From positions 186,001 to 250,000 of the forward strand of contig VYZB01000212.1 in the NCBI GenBank assembly GCA_013397455.1: a stretch of DNA of 64,000 nt, in the 5' to 3' direction. Position numbers and translations under genes: made by a program. The first letter of the stretch is position 1; every line of letters starts with the position of its first letter. The DNA is from Crotophaga sulcirostris. Lineage: Eukaryota > Chordata > Aves > Cuculiformes > Crotophagidae. Positions 13,782 to 25,700 of this stretch are shown piece after piece. The notes below the pieces were generated by a model that saw only the letters and a program-made list of their open reading frames with translations, did no database searches and was not told where the DNA came from.

Positions 13782-16700
13782 CAGCCATGGCATAGATTCA
13801 CTGACAAAAAACATTGTAGATACAGATCTGAGGTTGTGTGTTGCTATCTTGTGCCTGTCTAGAACATCAGGTTCTGCAAAACTCAAGGCTGAGGAAACAT
13901 GGAATAAGATACATACTTGCAGGAGCATAGTCCTGTCTTATCTTCCAACCAGAACAGGCAACATCAAAGGAAATGTGTCAGCTATATTTTTCGTGCTATC
14001 ACTCAGCTATAATGAGTGACAAGAGCGACCGTCTGGAGCAGTTGCAGTGCTCTGATTGTGATATGAAGGAATCTGGTCTTAATGTGTCTGAGCTCTCATG
14101 CTGGACCTCTCTGTGTATTTGTGCATGCTGAGTGAGTAAGTCAGGAGGCCACATTTTAGTGCTGTTTTGGGGAGGGCATCTGTAGTGCTGCACATGTTCC
14201 TGTTGTGGTGCTTGCCTCCAGTAACGTGGTAGAAGGACATGGTCTGCTTTTTTAAGGATGAGTATTTAAAAGTATAGCCATAGGACTGATAGAATAGTGA
14301 AATTAAACTGAACCGCTTTCTGTGGAATAAGAAGTCTTCAGTATAGCTAGTTCATGTTTAGCATACTGGAAAACAAATTTAAATTGTGGGCCAAATTTCT
14401 TTCCTTCCAAAAATATTAACATGCAGGAGGAAAAAAAGACTCAAGAAATATGTTTAGGCAGCTTGATCTTTAGATTGCCTCTCTTGAACTAAGGAAGAAG
14501 AACTGTGAGGTAGCTTTGTCCCTAATATTTTTGAGGGACTGTACAGAAGCTGATACTTGCCGAAGTTCTGGTCCATCCCTCCCCCTCATCTGTTGGTAGA
14601 AAATAGAGAGATGGCGCCAAGTGCCATTGACTCTTTGATTATTGAAAATCCTTTTCTGTTAAAGAAATTCTAAGTTGGCTTTCTGAGCCTTGAATGTACA
14701 TCTTGAGGCAGCGTAAAGGAAGTAGAGCTGCAGCTCCCTAACCAGAGGCTCACAAAGGGCATAGAGCTGGTGCCGTTTTGTAAACAGTCCTCACAAAACA
14801 CTAATAGGTAGTAATTTAATAATAACCTTAAAAAAAGGTAATTGAAGTAACTGAAAAAATCACCATCATTGCCCTTGGTAAATTCTACAAGAATGGAAGC
14901 CAGCTGCTTTGAATCTTGTGGTTGATTGAGGATATGCTCAGATATACGATATTTCTCCTATATTTTTTGTATCTCAAGCTACCCTATGGAATTTCACTTC
15001 TAGGCAAAACATTATTTGTTCTGCATCTACTCTGGAGTCATATGTCTGCTGATCTTGCAGCCAGTGTGTTTTATTACTGAACTGTTCAACTAATTGCAAC
15101 TGCTTGGATAGCTGGCAAGCCTAGTGGGAAGCTGCCTCTCAGCTCTCAGTGGATAAGTTAATTACTGAGGAGGCTGTATGCAGCTACTAAGTTTAATAGT
15201 CTACAATGTTCTGGAGAAACAATATGTCTTTGACCCTTATTTGTGTTCAGTATGCTTTCCTAGTAGGGAAAGCAAATTTATAGACTGTACAAGCACTTCA
15301 GGGTGTTCAGGTATGTGATAAAAATTAATACTGTTTCTAACGCTTTTACTAAACAGCAAAAACCCTAAAATCCAAATGAAACAAGTATCTGGTACAAATA
15401 GCAGTAACAAGGTGATTGAAATCACCGTTTTCTGCAGCATTTAACAAACAAATTAGACATTTGTGTCTGGATCTGTGAAATAGGAAGAAACAGTTTCTGT
15501 TGTAGCACTTATTTTCTTTCCCTCTTTTATTAGTTTCATGATAGTCAAATCCAAATGTCATTGGACAATGCTGAATAAAAAATTGAAGAATGAGAGCTCA
15601 AAATGATGTGAAAAGAGAATGAATGAATTAATGTTTCTCACAGAATGAATTAGTGTTTCATGAACTTGTGTCTATTATTACATTTATTATAAATGTGAAA
15701 CTTTATTTGTTAGTCTAATGAAACCAAATTAAATGGCTACCAGGGAGTAGACGTGCACAAGAATACATTGATGTTATTGAGAGCTCATTAGTCCTCCCGA
15801 GTCCTGAAGAATTTCATTTGGAATTCCATTGGGGGCAGGGGGAAGATGGAAGAATAAAAAAGGGTTAAATTGTATGATCTGATGAACTGATGATAAAAAA
15901 AATGAAAAAAATGGTAGTTCTGTTTCTTGAGAAAGTCTGGTGTGTTTTCTAGAAAATGTGTGTTCTCATCAATTGTAATATATATCCTGAGATTGTCCCC
16001 ATTTATGTCCCCATATAATTGTCATCATCTTTTAGCCCAGTCATCTCAAAATTTAACTTAGTTACTTTGGAATCAAACAATGCGTGTAATGTAGCGTCTA
16101 CAACTTCACTCACTGTCTATGTACACAAAAGATGTAATAAAATCTTCAATTTTTGTGTGTCATATAACTCAAGAAACAGTCTAACAGAATTCTAAAGTTT
16201 CTGAGAAGTTCTGGTGGTTCCTTATTTCTGTTTCTTAATTAAACTTAGTGATATATAAGTGTTCCCTATACAGGTACAACCTTAGCAGGAAATGTCCCTG
16301 TGAAAGCTGTAACCTTAGCACTCCCTGGGGCTTTTTTCCTGTTTCTGCTGTTTTCTTTCAGGAGCAATACAATGTAAAACTAACAATTACACTTTAAAAT
16401 AAGTGGAGAAATATGCATGATATCAAAAATAAGCGTGTCTAAAACTGTGGAATGTCCTGTAATGCATAGCAAAGATATTAAAACTTGCACCATTTAAAAC
16501 CAAAACCAAAGCCAGGGTCAGTCACTTGGAGCTAACCGTTCCTGTATGTGGGCACACCTGCTTCTAGCTTGTCCCCCACTGCCCAGCCCTCACTGGGTGC
16601 CTCCTTCACCTGCCCTGTCAACCCCTTTCAGCACTGAGATGTCGTTGCAGGAGGCAGCAATGGCTCTGAAGTCACGGTAGCGTTAAGGCCGTAGGAGCAG

Positions 16701-19700
16701 GAGTGCAGTTAGGTGGGTCTGGAAGGTTTTGATAAATATGTTCTTTTCTCATGAGGCAGAAGAAAGAAAATGGCAGTAGTGACATATTTAAACTATTTGG
16801 ATATGAATAGCTGAGTTTTGGTTGCTTGCATCACTAACATCCTGGAATGCTGCATAGGATAACTGTCCTTAAAGAATTGCAAAACCAGGCATCATGAAAA
16901 TGTAATTAATCTGCAATGACAGTGGAAGTGTAACTGTAGTTACTGCTAAGATTAGCCTTAAGTTGTTGTATCTTACAACAGCTTTAGCAGTCGGTTCAGG
17001 GTGGAAGAAGAACTTTATGTGGACAATCTGAGATAACACAGAGCCATATTAATCCTCTGTTTTGTTTGTGCACAAATTTCTTTAAATACTTTCTGTTGTC
17101 TTTTTTCCATCGGGATCTGATGTTATTCCCTCAGTTAGAATTAATGAGCATTTGTCAAGGGACTATTTGTCTGGGTGCCTCTTTTACAGTATTGCTACTA
17201 GCATCCTCATTTCTTTGGTGAGCTTATCTACCAGAGTTATGAAAGCAAGAAAGCGTCTGTGCAAAATCTTCACTGTTTTGAAAAGGTCCTTAATAATTGA
17301 TAAATCCTATGCCCTTTATATTTCCTGTCTTGATCTGAAATTTGAACTACTACATTTTCCATGTTCCCCAGCATCCCATCTACACCCCTACCCTGTCATA
17401 TTTCTCAACTAACAGATGAAAAAAATTTGCTTTTTTCACCCTAATGGGAATTATTTTAAATTTTCCATGTCCATTTTCACATTCTTGGGATAAGAGCAAC
17501 TGTGCTATGACATACAGTGAAGTGAAGGAGGAAGGTGGTGTGATAAGGAAATCTTATTACCTTAGATAGTTCTGTGGCAACTGGGATAGCCATGCATACA
17601 TTTATCTTCTGTTTCTTGGGGACTTTGTTTTGTTTTCTTTCGTATAGCAATGGCTCAGCTACATCAGAAGATCTTTTCTGGAAACTGGACGCTCTGCAGA
17701 TGTTTGTTTTTGATCTTCACTGGCCAGAACCAGAATTTGCCCACCATTTAGAGCAAAGACTTAAACTCATGGCCACTGACATGATAGAAGCCTGTGTTAA
17801 AAGGTATGGTTGAAATTAAAAATTGGGAGAGATTTGAAAATTAACATAGGAACAGCTGTGCTGGCTCACAGAGGTACATCTGTACCAGAATCCTGTCAAA
17901 AGGGCAACAGTAAAGACATCATGACTTGGTGTGTATTTCCCAGCACGTGGCAATCAGCAATATGACAACATCTAGGAAATACCAAGAATTTCTGCATATG
18001 TTATGAATAGACCTTTGACAGTGAATAAACCAAATCTCTTTTCTATTCCATATTTGTGGCAAATATTTAAAAATCTCAGAATTCTGCTAGAAGAAATCCT
18101 TTTTCTTTTTGTACGCTTCCCTTCTCCATTATTATATTATTCTTTATGTTCAGTTAATAACACTACATAATTTGTCTTGATTTTAGTGCACTGTCTATAA
18201 GACAGAGGCATTACATCTTTGCTGCTTGGTTTTGTAGAGTGTAAAAAGATTCTGGTGGCAATAAATGAAAGTTCAAAAATATTACAGAATGACCGTACTC
18301 TCAATGACTAAAATGTATTAATATTTTAGAGTTAATACATAACATAGTAGTGTTGATACACTAAGTATGTTTTAGTGTGGGCAAAGATACCATACATTAG
18401 ATAACAAAGAAAGTAAACTAAATTCATATGATGGATTGCATTAGACAGTAGCAACTCAGAAAAGAATGATGGAATTATCCTATTCTAACTCTTATTGTGA
18501 TACTAATATGATCTATAAAATGTTTTAAAATGGAAATGGGTTGCTTCTGTTCCCATCTTCTTAAAATATTCTGTCTGTTTTCCACATATAGAAGTAAGGG
18601 TGAAAATAAAACATTACTTTTATTTTTATGTATTCTGAACTATTATAATTTATTTCAGTGACATTGATTCTTATTTATGTTGGTGTGAGAAGAAAATATG
18701 GGTTTTGTATGATGTATCTCCTGATACATCCTACTTTTCAATATAAATATTAATGCTTGCTTCATAATATATTCCTTTTCTTCAATAGAATTCTTTTTTC
18801 TTTTAAAGACAGAAGAGGATTTTTTAAATTTGATTGTTTAGAAGCAAATATTTTGTATAATAAAATGCACTTTAACATAGAAGAGCTGGGAAATGTGGAG
18901 CATTTTCATTGTTTTAAATTGTTCTTAGTCATCATACAAGGAAGCATATTGTTATCTAGTAGGCAAGAAGATAATACTTCTATTATTCAACTGAATTAGC
19001 TGAAGCAGTGCGGAGCCTTGAGATTACCATCAAAGCAATTGTTTCTTGAATGGCTGGATATTCTGCACTTACTGAATTTTATGTCTAAAATGTTCTCATA
19101 TGCATGTACATTGTTAAGCCAAGACGTTTAGAAAGGTTTATACATTTGTAGACTGATTGTTCAGAATTATCAGAGAGACTCATGAATTCTGTTTTAATGA
19201 ACAGAACAAGAATTGCATTTGAACTCAAGCTGCAAAAGACAAACAAATCAACGGACTTGCGTATCCCTTCTTCTCTGTGTACAATGTTTAATGTCTTAGT
19301 TGACGCCAAAAAACAGACAGCTAAACTCTGCATACTGGATGGGGGGCAAGAGGTAAGTGGAATTTTGTATGTTTAGTTTCTGTGTTTGGTTAATCTGAAG
19401 CATCTTGCACTGCACAGTCCTTAATAGATTAATTTCAAACTAGCTGAAATGTGTCACACAGCTCTGTTTGTACAAGAGCGTGCATAGACTGCTCCATAGA
19501 AGCATCATGCAAGACACAACCCCTCATCTTCCACCAGAGAAGACACAGAGTGCTTCTGTAATTAATTTGCTTTGCCCTGTCAGTCTGTTGAACATTCAGA
19601 GGATTTCTTGACTCACAGCCCCTCCTGGAATTTCTCTTGGGTTGCAGCAGAGAAACAGCCCACTTCAGGACTCTTGTAATAGTAAAATAGAGCTAAAACA

Positions 19701-22700
19701 TTGTGCTTTGCAGCCAGGTTTTAAGCGAGAAAGGTTTGTTTTTAAATGGCTCATATATCCAACATTCATACCTGTGTACGTGCTGATAGAGGGAAGAAAT
19801 GATCAGGTAATTTAATAGGAATTCTTTTATTTGGCCTCCAAGGACAGGGACCATTTTGGTAGTAGTCTGCTGCCACGCCCATAGATACTCTGCAGACTTC
19901 ACTGACTACTGTCCTTCTCATGTTGTCACTCTCAGCAGGAATAATCTGTGAAGTGAAAAGGACATTCCACATAGACTGATGAAACCACCAGTATAAAATT
20001 AAAACTGTTCTTGCTGTCCTAATGTATTAGTTTAATTTTGTTTGGTTTGGTTTTGGAGAGAAGGTTTAAACATTTATCAGAATCTGGTAACAAAAAAGTG
20101 TCTGCTTTGAGCAGTTTCACTTTTACATTATTTGGACATATTGTTTCTGTCAATTTTTCCATTTCTGTACTGTGCTCTTCATTTTATTGACTCATTTTTT
20201 TAAGTTAGCGTATTCAATGTAATTGTCTCTTTTTTTTTTCCCAATTCGATGAGACATTCATCATTTTCCTGTTCTACCCTTGTCATCTTTATTTTTCCTT
20301 TTGGTTTTCCATGACATGAACCAGTTTGCTAGTCAATGGGTAAGTGTCTTTTCATTGTTTTTTAACCTATTTTTTTTGTTAACAGCCACTTTTTATTTTA
20401 AATTATAATGTTACTTTTCATGTTAATTTGTTAACCTAACCCTCAAAATTCCTATATAGCCTAATCTTGCTACAGACTGATCATCAGCTCCTCAGTTCTT
20501 TCCTTGTTCTTCCTCTAAGATGATATCACAGTATCACAAGGTTGGAAAGGACCTCTGAGATCATCAAGTCCAACCTATAACCCAACACTAACACCAACCC
20601 ATCATCTAAATCACGGCACTCAGTGCCTCATCCAGTCTTCCCTTAAACACCCCCAGGGTCGGCGACTCCACCACCTCCCCGGGCAGCGCATTCCAATGGC
20701 CAATCACCCTTTCAGTGAAGAACGTTTTCCTAACATCAAGTCTAAACCTCCCCTGACGAAGCTTAAGTCTATGTCCTCTAGTTCTGTCACTGGTCACCTG
20801 TGAGAAGAGACCAACACCCACTTGACTACAACCTCCTTTTAGGTAGTTGTAGAGAGCAATAAATGGTTCCAGATGAATTCTTCACCCTTCTGCTTTTCAG
20901 ACCCAGTGTCCTCTCTTACCAGGCAAAAGAGCAACAATTTGTTTCAGGCTTATCAGAAGTAAACCACAACTAGCCACACTTTACCTGAGGCTGATGCTGC
21001 CATTTCTTCTTTTCCTTAGTGTCTGACCACTAACCTGCAAACATACACGTGCGCACCCTTCTTTGAGGACAGGCAATATCAGTACCTCCATAAAGACCTG
21101 CAGACACGTGGTATAGCCTCACTCTCCATGATCACACCACTCCTTTTGCCTGTTCTGTGTGAGTGCCTCTAGCACTGTCAGCCAGTCCCCTCAGAGCCAA
21201 GGTTCAGCATTTGCAATTACCTTTTGGAATGCAGACCGTCACAAGTTTCTCTTCTGAAAATTTCCCATTCTCTGGATTTTCAAGCTCCATCATGCACTCT
21301 TTACAACACCAAAACAGAAATATAGTTCTTGTTGCCTACTAGGTCTCTCCATGACCCCAAATGATTCCAATGTTTCTTTTCAGTGCGCAAGTTTGACAAT
21401 TTAGCATAACTGTTGGTGAAATGCATACTTCTTTCAAAGTTCCTCAATTAATCTTCTCCCCAATTAATCTAATAAACTGAAGAAATCTCAAATTCTTCAA
21501 ATATCAGAATTTATGAGATAATGTGAAAACTTCTTTCTTTCTCATAAGCTTTGAATTTTTGTCTATCAGTTTCTTACACTCACAAGGCTTTTTTGGAAGG
21601 TTAAGCAAAAAAAGGCTTTTCAGTTGCTTGTAGGTGATATCATAGCTGCTTGAAATGCCTCAAGATTTGTTTAGTGAGATACTTCTGAGGTCTGCCCGTC
21701 TGACAAAGTAGGCGGGAGATCATCTCGTAACATAAACTTATGTATCTCTGGTTCCTCTGTAGCATCTGTGGCATTTCCAATTACTCCTACTTACCCACTT
21801 GGTCTTGAAACCTTTTCCATATTGCCTTTCTTTCCCTTATCCTCCTTTGTCTACATTTTAGTCTCAGACATGGTCTTTTCTGCCAGCCAATAAAAGCATT
21901 CTGTAAGGCCTCAGTTAATGTTTTTAAAAGGCCTGTTTGTTCACCTAAAACTCAACACTGAGTGTCCATATGACAATTTCTAGAACTTATTCTGTAAATG
22001 ATGGAAGGTGTTATTTAATGAGATAGCTAGACACAAACATTTCCTTGAATACAGCAGACTCTCTTCATTCCATATATAGGGCTATGAGCAGTTGCATTCC
22101 TTGTTCAAGTAGGGTAAGATGTGGAAGTCTTCACCTGTGTTGTCAAACACAAGAGAATTCTTTCATATCATGTAATTAGGGCATTCTGGTCATGGTTACC
22201 AATAATTACACCTTGAGAGTTTAAATTTGATTGAATGCCCAGGTTTTCCTGTGTTACTTGATGCACTACTCTCCATTCTACAAAATGTCTTCCACTTAAC
22301 TCAGAAAGAGTTGCTAAGTCTGCCATTCAGGAGGGATTCCCTCCTCGCCTTCTGGATATCATCTTAAAACCTAGGAGAAGCACAGCATTATTTGGCTACA
22401 GGCACAAGCATTACATTGTGTTTAAAGAGGGCCTTCTGCATTAGCTACCAGTTGCCTTAGGAGGATTTGAGAAGCAGGTCCAGGGCAGAATCGTCTTATC
22501 TCATACCAACTGTTGATGCCTGCAGCCTGCTTCATGGACCAGAACGGTAATTCATGGAGTACAGGTGAAGGGTGCAGCAAGATAGCTGAGTAACATACCA
22601 GTTGCTGCTATTTCTTAAACAACTGCCTGCCCAACTTGTTAGTTTTCAGTGTTTGTAATGTTGGGTGGTTGTATGGTGAGCAGTATCCCATTTCCTTGTT

Positions 22701-25700
22701 TCCGGAACCAGAAGTCAATAGGTGCCACTTCTTTACAGTCCAGGGAACCAGAGTCAAATGAGTAGCAGCAGAAAGGGAAACCTTTTCTGTCACATAACAT
22801 TCAATCCAGAGATTTTTTTGGCCTTTGTTATTTGTGATAAATAGTGTAAAACCAGTTAGCTTTTAACTATATGATCTAGATGCTGCAGTGTTCTGGCATC
22901 ATTCGCCTTTTTGAGTGTGACAGATAAGAATCACACAGGAAATATCGCTGGAGGCAAGAATCTAATAGAAAATATTTCTGGGAACACTTAGGTTAGCAAA
23001 TTGTTAGATCCGAGCAGGATCTTAGATTTGAGTCACAGCTTATTTGTTGCTTTGTGTAACTGGGTGACATAAACAAGATAAACACCATCAGTCTGTACTG
23101 TTGAGTACTTCATAGTGGAGCATATATAGAAACTATTTTCGTTATTTCAGAATTCCAGCCTCCCAGTACCCTATCATGCTTAGAATCATAGAATGGTTTG
23201 GGTTGGAAGGGACCTTAAAGATTATCCAGCACTAACACCTCTGCCATAGGCAGGAACACCTTCCACGAGATCAAGTTGCTCAAAGCCTCATCCAACCTGG
23301 CCTTGAACACTTCCAGGGACTGGGGATCCAAGTCTTGTATGGGCAACCTGTTCCAGTGCCTCACCACCCTCAAGGAGAAGAATTTCTTCTTTATACCTAA
23401 TCTAAATTAAACCCTTTTTCAGTTTACAGCCAGGACCCCTTCTCCTATCACTACATGCCCTTGTAAAAAGTCAGAATCACCTCCCTCGACCTGCTGGTCG
23501 CACTTATTTTGATGCAGCCCAGGATACAGTTGGCCTTCTGGACTGCAAACACACGTTGCTGGCTCGTGTCCAGCTTCTCTTCCACCAGCTTCACTAAGTC
23601 CTTCTCTTAAGGGCTGCTCTCCATCCATTCTCTGCTCAGCTGTATTTGTGCTTGAGATTGCCCTGACCAAGGTGCAGGACCTGGCCTTGTTGAACTTCAT
23701 GAGGCTCACACAGGCGCACTTCTCAAGCCTGTCCAGGTCCCTCCAGCGTGTTGACTGCACCATATAGCTTTGTCTCATCAGCAAACTTGCCAAGGGTGCC
23801 CTCAATCCCACTGTCCCATGTCTCCAACAATGATGTAAAACAACACCAGTCCCAGTACCAACCCCGGAGGAACACCAATTGTCATTGGTCTCCACTTGGA
23901 CATTGAACAGTTAACCGCAACTCTTTGAGTGCGACCCTCCAGCCAATGCCTTAACCACTGAGTGGTCCATGCTTCAAATCCCTATCTCTCCAATTTAGAG
24001 ACAAGGATGATGTGCAGAACAGTGTCAACTGCTTTGCACAAGTTCAATTAGATGATGTCAATTACTCTTGCTTTGTCTACCAATGCTCAATGCTGTAGCC
24101 CCATCATAGGAGGCTACTAAATTTGTCAGGCATGATTGTCCTTAGAGAAGCCATATTGGCTGTCACCAGTCACCTCCTTATTTTCAATGTGCCTCAGCAG
24201 AGCTTCCAGGAGGATCTGCTGGGCACAGAGGTGAGGGTGACTGGCCTGTACTTCCCTGGGTTTTCCTTTTTCCTTATTTTGAAAATGGGTATTATGCTTC
24301 CTCTTTTCCAATGAGTGGGGACTTTGCTTGACTGCCTTAGCAACTTCATTGAACAGTTACCTTAGGATCTGTGAATGCATCATGCATCTCATCAGGTCTC
24401 ATGGACTTCTGTACCTTCAGGTTCCTTAGATAGTGTTGAACCTAATCTTCTACATTGGGCAGTTCTTCAGTCTCCCTTTCCCTTCTGCAACTTCGGCGAT
24501 GTGGCTTGAGCCCTTGACAGTGAAGGCTGAGTCAAAAAGACTGGGAAAGTATGGCTGGAAAGCTGCCCAGCAGAGAAGGACCTGGTGCTGGTTGACAGCT
24601 AGCTGAACAAGAGCCAGCAATGTGCCGAAGTGGCCAAGAAGGCCGACAGTATCCTGGTTTATATCAAAAATGGTGTGGCCAGCAGGAGCTGGGAAGTTAT
24701 TGCGTCCTTGTATTCAGTGGTGGTGCACCTTGAATACCGAGTTCAGTTTTGGACCCCTCACTACAAGAAAGATATTGAGGTGTTGGAGCATGTCCAGAGG
24801 AGGGCAATGATGCTGGTGAAGGCTCTGGAGAACAAGTCTTTTGAAGAACAGCTGAAGGAACTGGGATTGTTTAGCCTGGAGAAGAGGAAGCTGAAGGGCA
24901 ATCTTATTGCTTTCTACAACTATCTAAAAGGAGTTTGTAACAAGGTGGGAGTTGGTCTCTTCTCCCAGGTAAGAAGTGATAGGACAAGAGGAAATGACCT
25001 CATATTGCATTGGGGAGGTTTAGATTGGATATTATGAAAAATTTCTTTACTGAAAGAGTGGTGAAGCACTGGAACAGCTGCCCAGGGAAGCAGTAGAGTC
25101 ACCATTCCCAGAGGTGTTCAAAAAATGTGTAGATGTGGCACTTCGGGACATGGTTTAGTAGGCATGGTGGTGTTGGGTCCTTTCCAGCCTTGATGGTTCT
25201 ATAATTCTATGAAAAAAATTGTTGAGTACCTCAGCTTTCTCTGTATCCCAGGTAACTAGTCCTCTCGTTTCCTTCTGGAGGGGGGCCATATTTTCACTAG
25301 TCTTCCTTTTATCAGAAACATACCTATAGGAGCTTTTCTTTTTGCGCTTGACATCCTTGGTCAGATTTAATTCTATCAGGGCTCAGGCTTTCTTAACCTG
25401 ATCTCTGGCTCATTGGACCATTCCTCCGTATTATTCCAAGGCTACATGTCCTTGCTTCCACCCTCTGTAGGCTTCCTCTTTGTGTTTGAGTTGATCCAGA
25501 AGCTCCTTGTTCAACCACACAGGCCTCCTACCATTTTTGCCTAACTTCCTTATTGTTGGGATGCATCACTCCTGAGCTTGGAGGAGGTGATTCTTGAATA
25601 TTAACCAGCTTTCTCAGGCCCCTCTCCCCTCCAGGGCTTTATCCCATGGTACTCTACCAGGCAGATCCCTGAAGAGGCCAAAATCTGCTCTCCTGAAGTC

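Larger units (their letters stand above)
9799..17647 (+). other. CADPS2: CADPS2 intron, 7,849 bp
   Basis: The intron contains CR1 copies at 10392-10819 (+) and 11022-11312 (-), an AT-only TTAATA-rich patch near 12176-12265, and a (TAG)n microsatellite at 13729-13780. It also has an imperfect direct repeat around 15621-15660 (GAATGAATTARTGTTTC written twice) and a mildly GC-rich stretch at about 16510-16720. The rest, including 14.2-16.5 kb and 16.8-17.6 kb, shows nothing recognisable. Confidence 0.85.

Noticed and set aside
13722..13928. Minus-strand ORF with an 18-residue poly-Tyr tail
   Set aside because: It is the translation of the (TAG)n microsatellite on the opposite strand.
23419..23895. 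158-codon minus-strand ORF as a host gene
   Set aside because: It is a decayed CR1 ORF2 fragment ([20 protein letters not shown]), not a gene.
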